Source: Hyalella azteca (lineage: Eukaryota > Arthropoda > Malacostraca > Amphipoda > Hyalellidae). From it: a stretch of DNA of 64,000 nt. This document shows positions 47,736 to 58,276 of this stretch, in pieces. The notes under the pieces were generated by a model. The model did no database searches. It was not told where the DNA came from and worked only from the letters and a program-made list of their open reading frames with translations. Position 1 is the first letter of the stretch; every line of letters begins with the position of its first letter. The stretch covers positions 125,130 through 189,129 of the forward strand of contig NW_025930409.1 of assembly GCF_000764305.2 (NCBI RefSeq). The letters are read 5' to 3'. Position numbers and translations under genes: made by a program.

Positions 47736-47934
47736 CGCCGATTCTGAACATCGCAGAACATTCGCAGTATTTTGCGGTCTCGAACGCGCAACTCACTGCT
47801 CCAATTCTGCTTTGCTTAACCGCCCGGCCTCATCGCCGATTCTGAACAGAAACTGGCGCACAGAGCTGGGATCGAACCCGCGCCTCTCTGCTCCAATCTT
47901 GGTACTCTGAACTTCAACCACTGGGCCACTCTGC
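47736..47934 (-). mobile_element. Dimeric tRNA-derived SINE-like element
   Basis: Read on the minus strand there are two tandem tRNA-like monomers. The first has an exact A-box match TGGCCCAGTGG (47928-47918) and B box CGGGTTCGATCCC (47880-47868), with partly pairing ends. The second has GGCCGGGCGGTTAAG (about 47828-47814) and B box GCGTTCGAGACC (47787-47776). Both share the linker ATTGGAGCAG and the tail GTTCAGAATCGGCG. Tandem tRNA-like monomers with a shared tail are typical of dimeric SINEs; two diverged tRNA pseudogenes would not normally share linker and tail. A working tRNA gene is unlikely because stems pair poorly. Confidence 0.65.
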
Positions 47935-48394
47935 ACAGTGGTTAAAGTTGCCGCTAACCCTTAACCCTCACCGCCATATGTCACTCTCCGGGAACCTAAT
48001 TTTCAACCTAAATTATACGTAAACTATTGAGTTTTGCAACCTGAGGACGTTTGTACGCAACAGAGAACATTTTAAAGTTGTCGTGCGCGGAGGCAACCAT
48101 CAGTGCAAGTCATTTTAAGCTCACTAGCAGCGTATTCTTTTTGGGAAGAAGGCTAGTGACAATATTGCTCCGGTTACTCATTTCAGGCGGAAGAGGGTTA
48201 ATACCTGGGCGTCAAATATATCCTTATTGCTCATGTGTAAAGAAATGTCTCATAAATATCGTTAGATAATTTAAAGGAAGTAAGCAATACAATCATTGAT
48301 CCCCGTATAATATTGTGAAATAAAGACGATTGTCAGTTGTGTCAAAGTCCTCCCTCTTACCGACCCATGACACATCAGCCGAAACCGAATGATA
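47935..48394. other. No gene seen
   Basis: Mixed sequence with a 72-codon plus frame (48051-48269) that matches nothing I recognise. Confidence 0.4.
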
Positions 48395-48890
48395 GGTAAG
48401 GTTCTAGAACCCTGCCAACGGTTCTAGGATCCTGGTAAGGTTCTAGAACCCTGTCAACGGTTGGAGGATCCTGGCAAGGTTCTAGAACCCTGCCAATGGT
48501 TCTAGGATCTTGATAAGGTTCTAGAACCCTGCCAACGGTTCTAGGACCCTGGTACGGTTCTAGAACCCTGCTACCATGTCTAGGAACCTGGTACTGTTCT
48601 AGAACCTTGCCAACGGTTCTAGGACTCTAATATCTTTCTAGAACCCTGTCATCGGTTCTAGGAACTTGGTACGGTTCTAGAAGGCTGTCAACGGTTCTAG
48701 GACTCTGGTACCTTTCTAGAACCCTGCCGTCGGTTTTAAGAACTTGGCACGGTTCTAGAAGGCTGTCAACGGTTCTATAGTACTCTGGTACCTTTCTAGA
48801 ACCCTGCCGTCGGTTTTAAGAACTTGGCACGGTTCTAGAAAGCTGTCAACTGTTCTAGGACTCCGGTACCTTTCTAGAACCCTGCCAACG
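48395..48890. repeat. ~39-bp minisatellite rich in TTCTAGAA palindromes
   Basis: Two related ~20-bp half-units alternate: GGTTCTAGAACCCTGCCAAC and GGTTCTAGGATCCTGGTAA. There are about 12-13 dimers. TTCTAGAA occurs about 13 times, and GGTTCTAGAACC is a perfect 12-bp palindrome. Units in the right half carry CTTTCTAGAACC and TTCTAGAAGGCTG variants in alternation, so a higher-order pattern is starting there. Confidence 0.93.
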
Positions 48891-48898
48891 CAAATTTA

Positions 48899-49471
48899 TC
48901 AAGTAATGACTGCGGGATCCAAGCCTATTCTAGAATCACTTTGTGCTCGTTCATCGGTGAAACCAAGAATACTCGAATTATAGATTCTTCTGTACGACAA
49001 AAAGATAATAACCCGCGGGAGAAAGCCGGTCTTCAAATGTAGATCCACAAAGCCGACCGGCGAGTCACGCCAACCTAGGCCGCGCGTGGGCGGAGCGGAT
49101 GTATGAAGCAATGACGGAAATTTTCTCCTCAAAGTCGCCGGCCGAGTTCCGCTAAACCAAAAGCTCTCGGAAGAAGAAGTGGGGATATTTGCACCAAAGG
49201 TGACTTCAAAATTGTAAGTTTCAACCCTCGTACCAACCGCACTACGGGACAAGATTCCAAATGAAGAAGCAAATTTTGACGATTCGTTTTTTGTAATGGA
49301 TATTTGAGGAGGTTTAAACTTATAGTTTCTGTCGGACTCATCGTCGCGAAGGTGGGCTGAATTATTGTGTCGTATGAAAGTCGTCCGAATACTTTTCAAT
49401 CGTTTATATTCAGAGACGCGATGTCGGAATACAAAATTATACTGTACGTGCAATAACCGTCGTAGAAACAC
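48899..49471 (-). CDS. Unrecognised 190-codon frame, possible exon
   Basis: The longest frame outside tandem repeats. It opens with a GTG codon and has no internal Met, so it cannot be a standard ATG-initiated gene; if real it is an internal or terminal exon. A preceding AG (CTTCAAG/TGTTTC, near 49473) could be an acceptor. The protein is hydrophilic and Ser/Arg-rich with patches such as DRNYKFKPPQISITKNESSK and a hydrophobic TGFLPRVIIFLSY near the end. No domain is recognised. A 70-codon ATG frame in another minus-strand frame overlaps (49341-49129). It ends right at the edge of the 39-bp array. It could also be part of an unknown transposable element. Confidence 0.25.
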   Translation of the reverse strand: MFLRRLLHVQYNFVFRHRVSEYKRLKSIRTTFIRHNNSAHLRDDESDRNYKFKPPQISITKNESSKFASSFGILSRSAVGTRVETYNFEVTFGANIPTSSSESFWFSGTRPATLRRKFPSLLHTSAPPTRGLGWRDSPVGFVDLHLKTGFLPRVIIFLSYRRIYNSSILGFTDERAQSDSRIGLDPAVIT

Positions 49472-49550
49472 TTGAAGTATATGTACCGAAACGTTTTGTA
49501 GCCAGGATTACCACTAGAGGAAAAAGGGTTAATTTCCAAAGTGACAAGTA

Positions 49551-49824
49551 TTTTTAGCGCATTTTCTCATTTATGGAAAAAAGCGCTATTGTGCTCGCCA
49601 TGACCGTCTGTCCGTCCGTCCGTCTGTCTGTCCGTCCGTCCGTCCGTCCGTCCGTAGGTCCGTCCGTCCGTCCATCCATCCGTCCGTCTGTCCGTCCGTC
49701 CGTCCGTCTGTCCGTCCGTCCGTCTGTCCGTCCGTCCGTCCGTCCGTGACTTCACGTTTTCGTCGACGAGAAAATGCGCTCTAGCTGTCACTCACTGCAG
49801 TGAGTACCGAGTTATATTTTTTAT
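49551..49824 (-). mobile_element. Microsatellite-cored inverted-repeat element, copy 2
   Basis: Reverse-oriented relative to 3610-3766. It begins TTTTTAGCGCATTTTCTCAT followed by TTATGG, GCGCTATTGTGCTCG and CCATGACCG. A long (CCGT)n core at about 49609-49745 has CTGT, AGGT and CATC interruptions. It ends CGTGACTTCACGTTTTCGTC, then GAGAAAATGCGCT and the ACTCACTGCAGTGAGT palindrome. AGCGCATTTTCTC recurs inverted at the two ends. The core is the longest of the three copies. The 74-codon Asp/Gly/Arg/Thr frame across it is a repeat artefact. Confidence 0.85.
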
Positions 49825-51487
49825 TATCCCGTAAACACTTCCCAAGAACCTGAAAATTTGTGCTGAAATGAAATGAGCTAATAAACATTCATTGGTGCTT
49901 TAACGAAAAAACATTTCTAATTAGAGGACTATATATTTAAAAGATTCTATACTGTCAATGAAATGGCCATATACGGCCGGATGACATTGTCTGTGCCACT
50001 AAACGGCTTCTTGTTTTTTCTGTCGCAGGTAGGCGGATATCTATCCGTCGTTCCGTGGATGATCGGATTGTCTTCTGTCAAAGTTAGAGATTTTTTTCCA
50101 CAGATAATGCGGTCTTCATCTCCGCAGTTGCGCTTTAGTTCTACGCAGTCAGCAAAACTTCCTATTACGAATTGATTGACTCCCTTAAAAAATTAAATTG
50201 ACTCTTCCAACTAATCAGTGTTTTGTCGTAAGAATGAACGGGTTCCTTTTCTAACCTATTGATATTTATCCGTATCAGTTTCTCAATTTATGATGACAAA
50301 AGGTGAACCTTATTCACACAAAAGAACTAAAAAATCTAAAGGCACCTCACTGAAGACTAAATTCACACGCAAGAACTTTAATCTAAAGACGCCGTCTTAT
50401 CTCATTATGACAACAAAACAAAATTCCGTTAATCAGCAACGAAAAATATTTATTGTCAGAACAAATTTAACATCACGAATAAATTTCGTTCGTTAAACTG
50501 TCCTTCGACCTTTCGTCGGACCTTCAAAACAATACGGTTGAAAAGCTCAAAATCCCTTCACTTCCGGTTGAACCAGACACCACGATAATCGCTTTGTAGA
50601 ATTATAAAATAAAACTACTGTATCAGCAAGAAAAATTAGCAAATATTGAACTAAAAGCAAAACTTGCTTGCTAATTTGCTGCTAGTCTGGTAAATACTTT
50701 AAGTACTTCAATCGAAGGAAAATACTTCAATCGAAGGATAAACTTCTGTCAATCCAGCTAATTAGCAAAATTTCAATCTCTTCGTACACATTGACGTGCA
50801 TTTATGTCATCAAAATGCAATTCAGAATAATGATGTAATATATACGTTCGAGTATTATTGGTATGAGGCGGAATGAAAAACTCTCCGGAAAAAGCTCTCA
50901 GAATTCAACTTATTTCACACTTTAATTGGTGCTCGCAATTGTACCCGAGGTTAATTTTTTCGTCTAAATTAAGAATACGATGCAGATTCAAAAAATTTCC
51001 TTTGACGCTCATCGTTGGATATTTTTAAGAGCTTGCCCTAACACAAAAATATTCGTATATTTTGAATAGGCGGCTGGCAGCATCAGTTCAAGTACTGAAA
51101 TTAATTAAACAAAAATATATTAGGTAAATTGAAAACACAAGTACGACTGAAATAAAATGAATGTAAAATTTAATATACGTCTCTAAACATCAGATCAACT
51201 GCAATTATTATCAAAATACAGATATACCGTTCACCCATTGCACATTGGATTCAGCTTGGTCTATCATTTCCAATTCATATGCCATAATTTTTACTTCTAG
51301 CGTAGGTTTAGGTCCTAGGTATGGATTGACGTAAAACATGACTAAACATGACATTTTGCGCAAACTTCTCATTTATCTAAAAAAAATCGGCGGAACACAC
51401 ATAATATACCACAAAATCTCCTCAATTAGCTACTTTATTCGAAATTTACATGCGACACAATAACGCCACGAAGCTTCAAACATTAAC
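49825..51487. other. No gene seen
   Basis: AT-rich sequence. Short frames at 49963-50175 and 50290-50496 lack motifs. Near 50700-50745 ACTTCAATCGAAGGA is directly repeated twice. Confidence 0.4.
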
Positions 51488-51647
51488 TAGAAATTTAAAA
51501 GCGAAGAAAACTCCACAAAAATTCAGCATATCTATATTGAAAACGTTAGAGCGTTTTATACGTTTTTATACGTTTTTAGCATTTTTATACGTTTTCAATA
51601 TAGATATGCTGAATTCTTATTGAGTTTTCTTCGCTTTTAAATTTCTA
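51488..51647. other. 160-bp hairpin with ~59-bp arms
   Basis: The left arm 51488-51546 and right arm about 51589-51647 are reverse complements over almost their full length. They share TAGAAATTTAAAAGCGAAGA, AAACTC, then ATTCAGCATATCTATATTGA and AAACG. Only an internal patch of about 7 nt (CACAAAA versus AATAAGA) differs. The loop is about 42 nt and contains TTTTATACGTTTTTATACG repeats. It could be a foldback transposon remnant, a MITE or an RNA hairpin source; no terminal duplication is clear. Confidence 0.9.
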
Positions 51648-51708
51648 CTTAATCTGCGATTCAAGTAATCTAGCGACATAATTACTTCAAACATTAAATA
51701 TCATTTAT

Positions 51709-51945
51709 TTACATAATTGCTTCAAAGCGATGAGCTGCGTGAGCTAGGCTTGTTGTCTCCAAGGCAGAGCCCAAGAATCGCTCCCTCAATTCACTATCGC
51801 GGCGCATTTTTATGAAGAGGAGCGCGCAGTTAAGATAAGCGGGATAAGCGAAGACCACAGGCTTCTGGGTCACGAGCATAGAAATGACATGCGGGACTAT
51901 ATTATAGAGTATGGAATGGATGGTGGCGAACACAGCCCTCCCGGC
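51709..51945 (-). CDS. Candidate terminal exon with two hydrophobic segments, possibly GPCR-like
   Basis: The minus strand is open from a possible acceptor CCCTAG/CCGGGAG near 51949 to a TAA at 51709. AATAAA overlaps the stop immediately, as in a compact 3' end. The protein shows a hydrophobic segment with an internal proline (AVFATIHSILYNIVPHVISM), a short TQKP turn, and a second segment (VVFAYPAYLNCALLFI). The basic amphipathic stretch KMRRDSELRERFLG follows. That order is reminiscent of TM6, loop 3, TM7 and helix 8 of class A GPCRs, with YPAY where NPxxY would be expected. The resemblance is by pattern only. No upstream exons were identified in the window. Confidence 0.3.
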   Translation of the reverse strand, partial: AGRAVFATIHSILYNIVPHVISMLVTQKPVVFAYPAYLNCALLFIKMRRDSELRERFLGSALETTSLAHAAHRFEAIM

Positions 51946-52082
51946 TAGGGATTAATGCATATCGAGGCTTATTTAAGCAATAATTATAATTGAACATGAA
52001 TTGTTTTTTTAATATTATGTGAAACCCATGTAGCCTACTTAGCCGACTCATCGCTCATCTTGACACATATGGTGCTAACTTC

Positions 52083-52149
52083 ACCATTACTCACACATTA
52101 CAGCACATTACTCACACATTACTCACACATTACTCACACATTACTCACT
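52083..52149. repeat. 11-bp minisatellite CATTACTCACA, about 6 copies
   Basis: Perfect 11-bp units from about 52104 on. The first units carry CATTACAGCA variants. Confidence 0.9.
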
Positions 52150-52742
52150 TCCTCAAGCAACAGGCACTGCTGAGCCCCCCTAGCCAGTCCTGCCGTCGCA
52201 TTTCCCTCACCTGGCGGGCAGAAAGCAAACAAACAAAGTTAGGAGACAGCATCAAACATTCCCCGGACGATGCTTGCATTCCTCGCTGAGTGCATATCTA
52301 CCAACTAATATAACCTTCTTATGCAATTAAGTACAGAATTTATTATTGTATCTAAATGGAATTCAACTGCCACGGAAAAATGGAATTCAAATGCCACATT
52401 TGTTCATTTAGCTCATAATTTCCTCGTTATACATTGAATTTAATGAGAGGAATACATAAGCAACATCATTTATCTCATTCAATACCATTTACAAAAAAAT
52501 ATTCATAGTCGCTTTCGTGATTTTTCTTTTCTTCCTCAATCTTCCGCTTCTTTTTTTAATGCGGAACATATTTTCAACGAACCGTCCTCCGCTGCTGCCA
52601 AGATGTTTCGCTCCATGAATGTTTCGCCCTCTTTATAAATCACTAAACTTATGGTTGCATCAAAAATGATAATTGATGGATACTCTTTTAGAAGTGACGA
52701 GTGAGTCCAATGCTGTATTGATCATAAATCTACGCAAAGGAC

Positions 52743-52998
52743 CATGTAGACACAACATGTAGAGCAATACGAGTCGGTTGTGTCATGCCATGTAGACACA
52801 ACACGTAGAACAACATGAGTCAGTTGTGTCATGCCATGTAGGTACAACATGTAGAACAACATGAGTCGGTTATGTCATGCCATGTAGACACAACAAGTTG
52901 TGTCATGCCATGTAGACACAACATGTAGAGCAATATGAGTCAGTTGTGTCATGCCATGTAGACACAACACGTAGAGCAATACGAGTCGGTTGTGTCAG
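52743..52998. repeat. 46-bp hairpin minisatellite with one loop-deleted unit
   Basis: Units start at 52743, 52789, 52835, 52881, 52909 and 52955. Each contains the arms GACACAAC and GTTGTGTC separated by about 20 nt (ATGTAGAGCAATACGAGTCG), so every unit can form an 8-bp hairpin. The unit at 52881 is only 28 bp because exactly the stuff between the arms is missing, leaving GACACAACAAGTTGTGTC, a near-perfect palindrome. Confidence 0.93.
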
Positions 52999-55399
52999 GT
53001 AAGCTGAGTCACGCATGACTCGCCTCATGGAGATCTTACCTCGCCCACTATTATGAACTAAAACGTGCCACGCTAATATAATATCGAAGTTTGTTTCGTC
53101 TATTGCCAAGCCGGGCACTGTTGCTGCATTGTCGCCGCGCTCATCTGATAATTTCTCAGGCTTGTGGTGTCCTTCAATATTCTTCTATTCTGTGTATATA
53201 TTAGTGGGCAAAAAGTGATGCATTCACTTGATCGATTCTTTTAAATGGTTTGAATGTCATCAATGGATAGGAAAATGCGGGTAGTTTTGAAGCAATAAAT
53301 TCCATCTCAGTCAAAACAGTATTTTCAAATCCATCTCAGTCAAAACAGCATTTTCAAATTAGGATAGATGTTCATATATACTGATGATGGAGATATGATG
53401 ATTATCATGGCTAAATTTCTCTTCAGTTAAATATATGATAAAAGAAGTCATTTCCACATGAAAAAAATACCGTAGAATCATTTTGAATTAAGCCTAAATT
53501 GTTAAATAGGTAATCAATCTTTACTATTTTGGATTGGATTTATTCCACGATGGAACTAATAATTATCACTCCAGCCATGATTCAATAAGCTTGTCATAAA
53601 AATTCAGTTCAAATGAAATATAAAACAACAAGTGCGTAAATCAACTAATCAAGAATTCATTAACGGAATGAACAATTATTTGCATACGAAAACGTTAGAG
53701 CATCTCAAAGATCTCGACCAAGAGGTGTTAAAAAATTCACTCAGCATTGCTCACGTCAACATGCCACTCTGCATTGCTCATTAAAATATCGCTCCTTGAT
53801 CTTAATAAGAACTCGCTCTCAAGATAAAATGATAACTGATTGCACTGTAAAAATAGATAAACATGATGCAAAATTATTAAATGAAAGTCATAATGCAATC
53901 ATAATTCATATAAACGAGATTAAACAGCGCTACTTCTCCTTCCTTAACCACAAAATTCTCTAACTCTGATTAACCGAAGTACCTAGCCAAAATCATATAA
54001 TTATATTTCGATGAAAGAAAGGAAGATTCTTCCATTCAAATCGAAAAGTGTGCAAAGAACTAATACCAACGCAAATTCGGCGCATAGTGTGAGCTGTTAA
54101 CGTTCCTGTGACCAAATAGTGACAACGTTACTAATCCTGTCACCACAGACAATCGCTCATCTCAATGTCACGTATACATGTTACACATCACAAGATAAGC
54201 GTTATTAATTCGCGCATCTCATTACATCCACGTTACTCACAGTTTATTCAGTATCTGATGCCGTGAATTAAACTATTAACTCCTGACATAAATTACTCGT
54301 TACCTCGTACTTCCAAAGGGAGATAATCAAGACTGTGCATGGAGGCTTTCCAATTGACACTATAAAGCCACCGCTGTCAGTCAAGGAGAGAGCACACAAA
54401 CACGAATGTTTGCTGCAAATCCAAACAAAGCTTAAGGCTGTTTTACTTAGGCTGTCTCGAAATAGTGTCGGCTCGTTATCGCTGCCTAGAGTCAGCGTGC
54501 CAAATATTCGTTACCAGCAGCTGACTGCCTCAGTCAGCATCAAACTCCCATTTATTTATTAAAGTATTTACCTCTCATCAAAGGGATTTATGATAAACTT
54601 ATCAATTGAACAAACAAAATTCAACGGATATTCTATACAAGTGATGAAACCCTGAAAATTTATACCAACTATCGCATTCGTTTTCACTTCAAACTAAACC
54701 TCACACTTTCATGTTTTTCCGATTCGTTGCTGACACCAGACTGGCTGTATTTTATTTTTTGTCAATACGTTGGAAGAGTTCAAGCAAAAAAAAAACAATG
54801 TAATAAGCAAAATAACAAACAATAATAATAACTCCTCTATATGTATTTATGTGACTCAAAAAAGAGTCACAAAAGCTCCTGCTACAATTAGTAAATAATT
54901 TATTCAATAATTAAATTTCTCATATTAGAGAATCGTGATGAACCGAGCGTAGCGTGAACTTCAGCTGAAGAGACTGGTCTGCAGAGATGGTCTTCAGAAG
55001 TTGTGCTTTGAGCGCTAAAAATAAGACCTTTGGCAGACTCCTGCAGATGAGGTCTGATGGTCATGGTGAGTGAAGGCGAGGACAGGCAGGGACAGCGGCA
55101 GAGACTTGTGAAATATTTCATTGCGATTAATAAGCGTACGAAATTCACTTAATATACATGTAGATAGGAGCAGAGTGTATCCTTAAATACAGGTTTCAAT
55201 ATTCTCGTTTAAGGTAATTAATGATTTTAAAAATTAATATACGAAAATTGAAGGGAATGATTAAGGAAAACAATTTCTAGTTTAGATGACGTAAGAGACT
55301 TAATGTTGGATTGAATTTCACAACTTTGACATAAGGTTCTTCTCGACAAGTATTCGCTCACGTGATATTTTATTTTTAATAAACTATATTTTATTTCTT
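52999..55399. other. No gene seen; a 29-bp duplication inside
   Basis: AT-rich. A 29-bp tandem duplication lies at 53301-53358 (TCCATCTCAGTCAAAACAGT plus ATTTTCAAA, one difference). Frames at 54335-54562 (plus) and 55148-54900 (minus) are unrecognised. Confidence 0.45.
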
Positions 55400-55447
55400 C
55401 GATATGACATCTCAAATTGTAGCCATACAATTTGAGATGTCATATCG
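55400..55447. other. Perfect 22-bp inverted repeat with a 4-nt loop
   Basis: The arm at 55400-55421 (CGATATGACATCTCAAATTG plus TA) and its exact reverse complement at 55426-55447 flank the loop GCCA. No mismatch. No repeat family recognised around it. Confidence 0.95.
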
Positions 55448-57338
55448 ACTTGAGCACGACCAAGCAATTGAGACCAGATTATAAGCGTTAAAACGACCGC
55501 AAATCAACTTGTTGACGTTAATCTGATCGTTAAAACTTCAGCGGCAGAAAATTATCGATGAGCTCGTCCCTACACGACGAGTACGGTGCCATAGCATGCA
55601 AAATGTGGGGTCACAGAGTATGTATGTAAACAGCTCGCGAGTGACTATGGCTTCAGAATACGTTAATAATTTGAGTGAACTTCTCCAAAAATATATTACA
55701 TGAATATCTTATAGTTAAGTAGACTACAGCTGCTGACATCCGAGCAATACAAAAAAACTGTTTATATGCTAAATAATTAGCTAGCTCGCTGTCATTACGC
55801 GAGCCTCTCTCACATGGCTACGCCACATGACCTTATCCTTACGCATATATGGACGGCAAATTAATCAGTCCACGTCAAATATACAACGTTTCCACTCACT
55901 CAGCACTCAAGTGTCTCTCTAAATGAGTATAAATAGAGGCTTTAGCATTAATCCTTCAGTGAGCAGCCCTCGATACCTGGCATATCTCATTAGGTGGTCG
56001 GAAGCTTATGCGGCATGGAAAAAAGGTCCAAGTAATACAAGAATTACTTTAAATTGTAATTATTTTGGGCGCTTACTTAAATTGAACAGAGTTTATAAGT
56101 GTGTGAACACGTACAAAAACAAATGTCCAATAAGCGAATATGAATATATATGGCACCGACTTACTAAACTAAGCGAATCTGTTTCTTGGAGATGAGCTTC
56201 AATAGCACCAAGATAAATCGTACATAAACTATTAGATAAGACCAAGATAACAATTTAATGTTATGTTAGTATTAACAATTTAATGTTATCTAATGTAACT
56301 GTTCTTATAAACATCGAAAAGGTCCATGTTAAGAATAAATCCCTTGCATGTTCATTTCGATCATTTTTAATCACCTTTATGATAAGCCTAATTTGAGTTA
56401 GCCATAACGTGACTTCAGCGTTTTATATGTAAGTTCGGTGGCTAAATAGTTAAATGGAGATCCTGTTAAAAAAACAACTTCAATCGATTATTTTTCATAT
56501 GCATTAATTTTTAAAAAACAAGGAGCTAAACTCGCGAAATAAAAAGTTCAGCCACATTGCTCACATTTACGTACTTTAGAAAATAAATAAAAACTGATAT
56601 CATCCGAGAAATTACAAAAATAATCACTGAACGGAAGATAAATTATCTAAATGAAATCACATGCAAATCATCTGCTCAATATTTAATCTTGTTCGCGGCA
56701 TGAATGAACAACGGCAGAAAATTAATAGGTGATGTCAAATGGTCTCTAAATTTTCTAACAGTCACTGCAGCACACTGGTATCCAGCACTAATGTGTCAGC
56801 TCGTGTGGAGAAGAAAATACATACAAATATCCATATCTACAATTATGTATGGTAGATTAATTCTACTCGCTCGATTTATTTACCTTTTAGCTTCCATTCT
56901 ATTGTGCCGACGTACATGAAAATATGAGAATTCATTTTTCGTACAATGGTTATACAGTTCGCAGCTTGCAGCAACCATAATATACCAATGCAGAATTCTT
57001 TGATTCTGGTGAGTAGAGCAAAATTCCACCCCATTCATGCGTTAATTTGGCTCAATATAAAAAGGATATTATTGAGATCTGCGTTCCTGGTCCGGTAGAG
57101 CAAGCAGCTCGTGAAATATCAGCGATCTTGGCAGGCTCAAAGAAGACACATGCAGTTGCTGACGGAAACGGTGCACAACTAGCTGTAACATTAGCCATGC
57201 ATGCATATATGGAACTTTAGTAAAGACCTTCATAGTTTAACATGCATTTTTTGCAGAAGAATTTAGAAATGACACCCCAAGTTAAGATCGAGAAGCAATA
57301 TCAACTCCCAGTTTGTCTGCACTGGTTTAAAAAAACAA
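55448..57338. other. No gene seen
   Basis: AT-rich. A 90-codon plus frame at 55923-56195 and a 71-codon frame at 56704-56919 are unrecognised. At about 56245-56310 TAACAATTTAATGTTAT is directly repeated. Confidence 0.4.
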
Positions 57339-57517
57339 GATCAGTACTCACTGCAGTGAGTGACAGGGAGCGCATTTTCTCACGTCCGTCCGTCCGTCCG
57401 TCGCGGACGAACGTTCGTCACGGACGGACGGACGTCACGGACGGACGGACGTCACGGACGGACGGACATGACGAGCACAATAGCGCCTTTTTCCATAAAA
57501 GAGAGAATGCGCTAAAA
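57339..57517 (+). mobile_element. Microsatellite-cored inverted-repeat element, copy 3
   Basis: Same orientation as copy 1. It starts CAGTACTCACTGCAGTGAGT, then GACAGGGAGCGCATTTTCTC. The core first reads (CGTC)n and then flips to (GGAC)n with several GTCACGGACGGACG units, so the microsatellite itself is partly inverted. It ends GACATGACGAGCACAATAGC, then CCATAAAAGAGAGAATGCGCT. Confidence 0.85.
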
Positions 57518-58276
57518 AATAGTTAAGCTCATTAATGAAGTAGTTGTATTATAATGAATTTATAAACTAAGTCGCCTCGTTGATAATTCTGCCTCATAAT
57601 GATTCAGTATCATCAAAGATAGCGATGGGTCTACGAGAATGTACATTCAATAGGAGATATTCATCCGCGGTGACATGTGTTGAGTGTCCAACATAGAAAT
57701 AAATTAACATAATTTGCAGCAGCCATGCAATAAACGTTCATGTTGTGTTGTAGCTTGCACGTATCCGAATACGTATAAAAAGGTGAACTTACATTTCGTG
57801 AGAAACTTGGCATCATTTTTCAAAGTATTCATATACAGTATAATTGAATGCGACGTCTTTAGAAAGAATATAGCTTCTTAAGCGAGTTTCTTGTTTACGA
57901 TGAGACTCGTTGCAACAAATATTTAGCAGACATGAGTGTGCACTTGGTGGTCAAACGAAGCCTCCTTCATAATGCACACCGAATAGAGCGGCAACTCTCG
58001 CCGCAATTCAGGTTCCATTGAAATCTTCACAATACAACGACTATTTGGGTCTCTTTATGGCAGCATTACGAGAATTGGGAGGATTTTTGCAGCTCCGTTC
58101 GAGGTGCGGTAGCATTCGAGCTGGCGTCTAAGTAGTTGAGTTGCTTGGACACTGCAGGAATACCTCGTAAGAAGCATATATCAGGATCCGGACTATCAAA
58201 ATTCGTTCAAGTACACGGAGCGCCCTACGTGCACGCGCGTAGCTGCTTAAGTAAACGTAGCATCTTAGGTAAAAGT
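57518..58276. other. No gene seen
   Basis: AT-rich sequence with no recognisable element; a plus-strand frame opening at 58136 continues into the 18-bp array and is a by-product of it. Confidence 0.4.

Noticed and set aside
47858..47934. Functional tRNA gene on the minus strand
   Set aside because: A and B boxes are good but acceptor and arm pairing is poor and the unit is tandemly duplicated with a shared tail, so a SINE fits better.
49567..49791. Asp-Gly-Arg-Thr repeat protein
   Set aside because: Reads through the CCGT microsatellite of the mobile element copy 2.
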